The notes under the pieces are model-generated. The model saw nothing but the letters and a program-made list of their open reading frames with translations, was not told where the DNA came from and ran no database searches. This document shows positions 62,276 through 64,000 of a stretch of DNA of 64,000 nucleotides, one piece after another. Position numbers and translations under genes: made by a program. Origin of the DNA: an uncultured Metabacillus sp. (GTDB lineage Bacteria; Bacillota; Bacilli; Bacillales; Bacillaceae); the NCBI RefSeq assembly GCF_947503125.1, contig NZ_CANNCR010000001.1, positions 124,001 to 188,000 on the forward strand, given 5' to 3'. Position 1 is the first letter of the stretch; each line of letters opens with the position of its first letter.

Positions 62276-63553
62276 ATGAAAGAGGAACAAATTATCCTTG
62301 ATGTTAAAGATACACCGAAACCAATGACTTGGCTCGCATTAAGTTTTCAACATTTATTTGCGATGTTTGGAGCAACGATCCTAGTACCATATCTTGTCGA
62401 ATTAGATCCGGCTGTTGCGTTGATCTCCAGCGGATTGGGAACAATTGCTTTTCTGCTAATAACAAAAGGTCAAGTTCCTGCATATCTAGGTTCATCCTTT
62501 GCATTCATTACTCCAATTATAGTAGCAAAGGCTGCAGGCGGTGTTGGAGCGGCAATGGTAGGGAGCTTCCTAGCAGGTTTAGTTTATGGTATTGTTGCAT
62601 TAATCATAAAAGCTACAGGTCATAAATGGATTATGAAAATCCTTCCTCCGGTTGTTGTGGGACCCGTTATTATCGTAATCGGCTTAGGGTTAGCTGGTAC
62701 AGCAGTAGACATGGCAACAAATGATCCTGCAGGTGAATATAGCTTACAATACTTTTCAGTAGCATTAGTAACATTATTAATCACAATCTTATGCTCGATC
62801 TTTTTAAAAGGATTTTTTAATCTCATCCCGGTACTTATTGGAATTGCTGGAGGTTACCTTTATTCCTTAGCAATCGGTATCATCGATTTTTCGAAGGTTA
62901 CTGAAGCAAAATGGGTACAAGCGCCAGACTTCGTAATACCATTTATTGATTACACACCTTCTGTATCTCTGGAAATCATATTATTAATGGTTCCTGTAGT
63001 TGTCGTTACGATCTCAGAGCATATCGGACATCAATTGGTACTAGGAAATGTCGTTGGCCGAGATTATGTTGAAAAGCCTGGTCTGCATCGCTCAATATTT
63101 GGTGATGGGCTGGCAACAATGCTTGCAGCGCTGATAGGCGGGCCGCCCAATACGACTTATGGAGAAAATATCGGGGTCCTTGCGATTACAAGAGTTTACA
63201 GCGTATATGTAATCGCCGGTGCAGCGGTATTTGCGATATTGTTTGGATTCATCGGAAAAATATCTGCCTTTATCAGCACGATCCCAACACCGGTAATGGG
63301 TGGTGTATCGATCCTTCTCTTCGGGATCATCGCTTCATCAGGACTTAGAATGATGATTGATAGCAAGCTTAACTTAGGAAGCAAACGAAATCTCATTATT
63401 TCTTCTGTCATACTAGTCATTGGGATTGGTGAAGCAACTCTTAAGTTTGAAAACTTTGATTTACATGGAATGGCTTTAGCAGCTATCATCGGAATCATTT
63501 TAAATCTAGCTCTTCCTTATGATAAAGAACATACTAATCATAAAACAGCATAA
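62276..63553 (+). CDS. pyrP: Uracil permease PyrP
   Basis: Uracil:proton symporter of the nucleobase-ascorbate transporter family (NCS2). The 425-residue protein has about 14 spans. Family features are LALSFQHLFAMFGATILVPYL at the start, AFITPIIVAKAAGG, GLGLAGTAVDMA, VVTISEHIGHQLVLGNVVGRDYVEKPGLHRSIFGDGLATMLAALIGGPPNTTYGENIGVLAITRVYS (substrate site with the conserved Glu and Gly-Gly-Pro-Pro-Asn) and PTPVMGGVSILLFGIIASSG. TGGAGGT is 7 bases upstream. It is in the pyr operon between attenuators 2 and 3. Confidence 0.97.
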   Translation: MKEEQIILDVKDTPKPMTWLALSFQHLFAMFGATILVPYLVELDPAVALISSGLGTIAFLLITKGQVPAYLGSSFAFITPIIVAKAAGGVGAAMVGSFLAGLVYGIVALIIKATGHKWIMKILPPVVVGPVIIVIGLGLAGTAVDMATNDPAGEYSLQYFSVALVTLLITILCSIFLKGFFNLIPVLIGIAGGYLYSLAIGIIDFSKVTEAKWVQAPDFVIPFIDYTPSVSLEIILLMVPVVVVTISEHIGHQLVLGNVVGRDYVEKPGLHRSIFGDGLATMLAALIGGPPNTTYGENIGVLAITRVYSVYVIAGAAVFAILFGFIGKISAFISTIPTPVMGGVSILLFGIIASSGLRMMIDSKLNLGSKRNLIISSVILVIGIGEATLKFENFDLHGMALAAIIGIILNLALPYDKEHTNHKTA

Positions 63554-63575
63554 TTTGCTTAGATCTTTTAATCCA

Positions 63576-63681
63576 AGTCCAGAGAGGCTTAAAAGGGTGT
63601 AAGGCAAAGACAGGGTATATGAATACCTGAATTTTGCGCTACCTTTCTACACCCTGATGATAAGTATCAGGGTATTTTTTT
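63576..63681 (+). promoter_or_regulatory. PyrR attenuator 3 (between pyrP and pyrB)
   Basis: AGTCCAGAGAGGCTT at 63576-63590 is the third PyrR-binding loop. The terminator ACCCTGAT / ATCAGGGT (63651-63673) is followed by ATTTTTT. Confidence 0.92.
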
Positions 63682-63701
63682 AAGAAAAAAGGAGTGGTTA
63701 A

Positions 63702-64000
<299 letters not shown>

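Overview
The window is a stretch of chromosome from a low-GC, endospore-forming member of the Bacillaceae (Bacillus sensu lato). The evidence is gene order. From the left edge it follows the Bacillus subtilis chromosome almost gene for gene: ctaA/ctaBCDEFG, the ylb genes, rpmF, bshC, the mra/dcw division and cell-wall cluster, the spoIIG-sigG locus, ylmC to divIVA, ileS, lspA and the start of the pyr operon. Dedicated sporulation genes (spoVV, gerR, spoVD, spoVE, spoIIGA, sigE, sigG), bacillithiol synthesis (bshC) and a MurE with the DNPR motif of meso-diaminopimelate-adding enzymes agree with this. I see no tRNA, rRNA, CRISPR array, prophage or intact insertion sequence.

Layout. 1-7.9 kb: heme A synthesis (ctaA, ctaB) and the caa3-type cytochrome oxidase operon ctaCDEFG plus a ctaM-type gene. 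8-16 kb: the least conserved part, with two GNAT acetyltransferases, a YugN-like protein, a LysM-CAP protein broken by a one-base frameshift, ylbC, a hot-dog thioesterase, ylbD, ylbE, a small lipoprotein, ricF (ylbF), ylbG and an unnamed gene. 16.2-25 kb: a probable ylbH leader RNA, rsmD, coaD, spoVV, ylbK, ddcP, tmcAL, ylbN-rpmF, gerR, ylbP. 25-28.2 kb: panE, a DUF3397 gene and bshC. 28.2-48.3 kb: the mra/dcw cluster from mraZ to ftsZ. 48.6-51.6 kb: spoIIGA-sigE and sigG. 51.7-55.8 kb: ylmC, pgeF, ylmE, sepF, ylmG, ylmH, divIVA. 55.8-61.1 kb: T-box-controlled ileS, ylyA, lspA, rluD-type synthase. 61.1 kb to the end: pyrR, pyrP and the start of pyrB, each behind its own PyrR attenuator.

How it works together. 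The first block builds the terminal oxidase and its heme A. The dcw block makes lipid II (MurE, MraY, MurD, MurG, MurB), polymerises and cross-links it for division (PBP2B, FtsL, DivIB) and for the spore (SpoVD, SpoVE), and assembles the Z ring (FtsA, FtsZ, SepF, DivIVA). The spoIIG locus makes the mother-cell sigma factor E, with sigma G encoded next door. Regulation readable from the sequence includes consensus sigma-A promoters (ylbN, ftsA, ileS, pyrR), a MraZ operator of AGTGG repeats at a 10-11 bp period, a spoIIG-like promoter with a long spacer and two Spo0A-like boxes, a T-box and three PyrR attenuators.

The intergenic regions carry two families of dispersed repeats: an ACGGGCAGT/ACTGCCCGT element, and GAGGCTGTCTC or GGGTCTGACCC hairpins that often serve as terminators. 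I did not find a convincing undescribed multi-gene system. The most unusual items are the frameshifted LysM-CAP gene, the structured region before rsmD with a minus-strand terminator, the repeat lying between the spoIIG promoter and its gene, and several strong hairpins in operon gaps.
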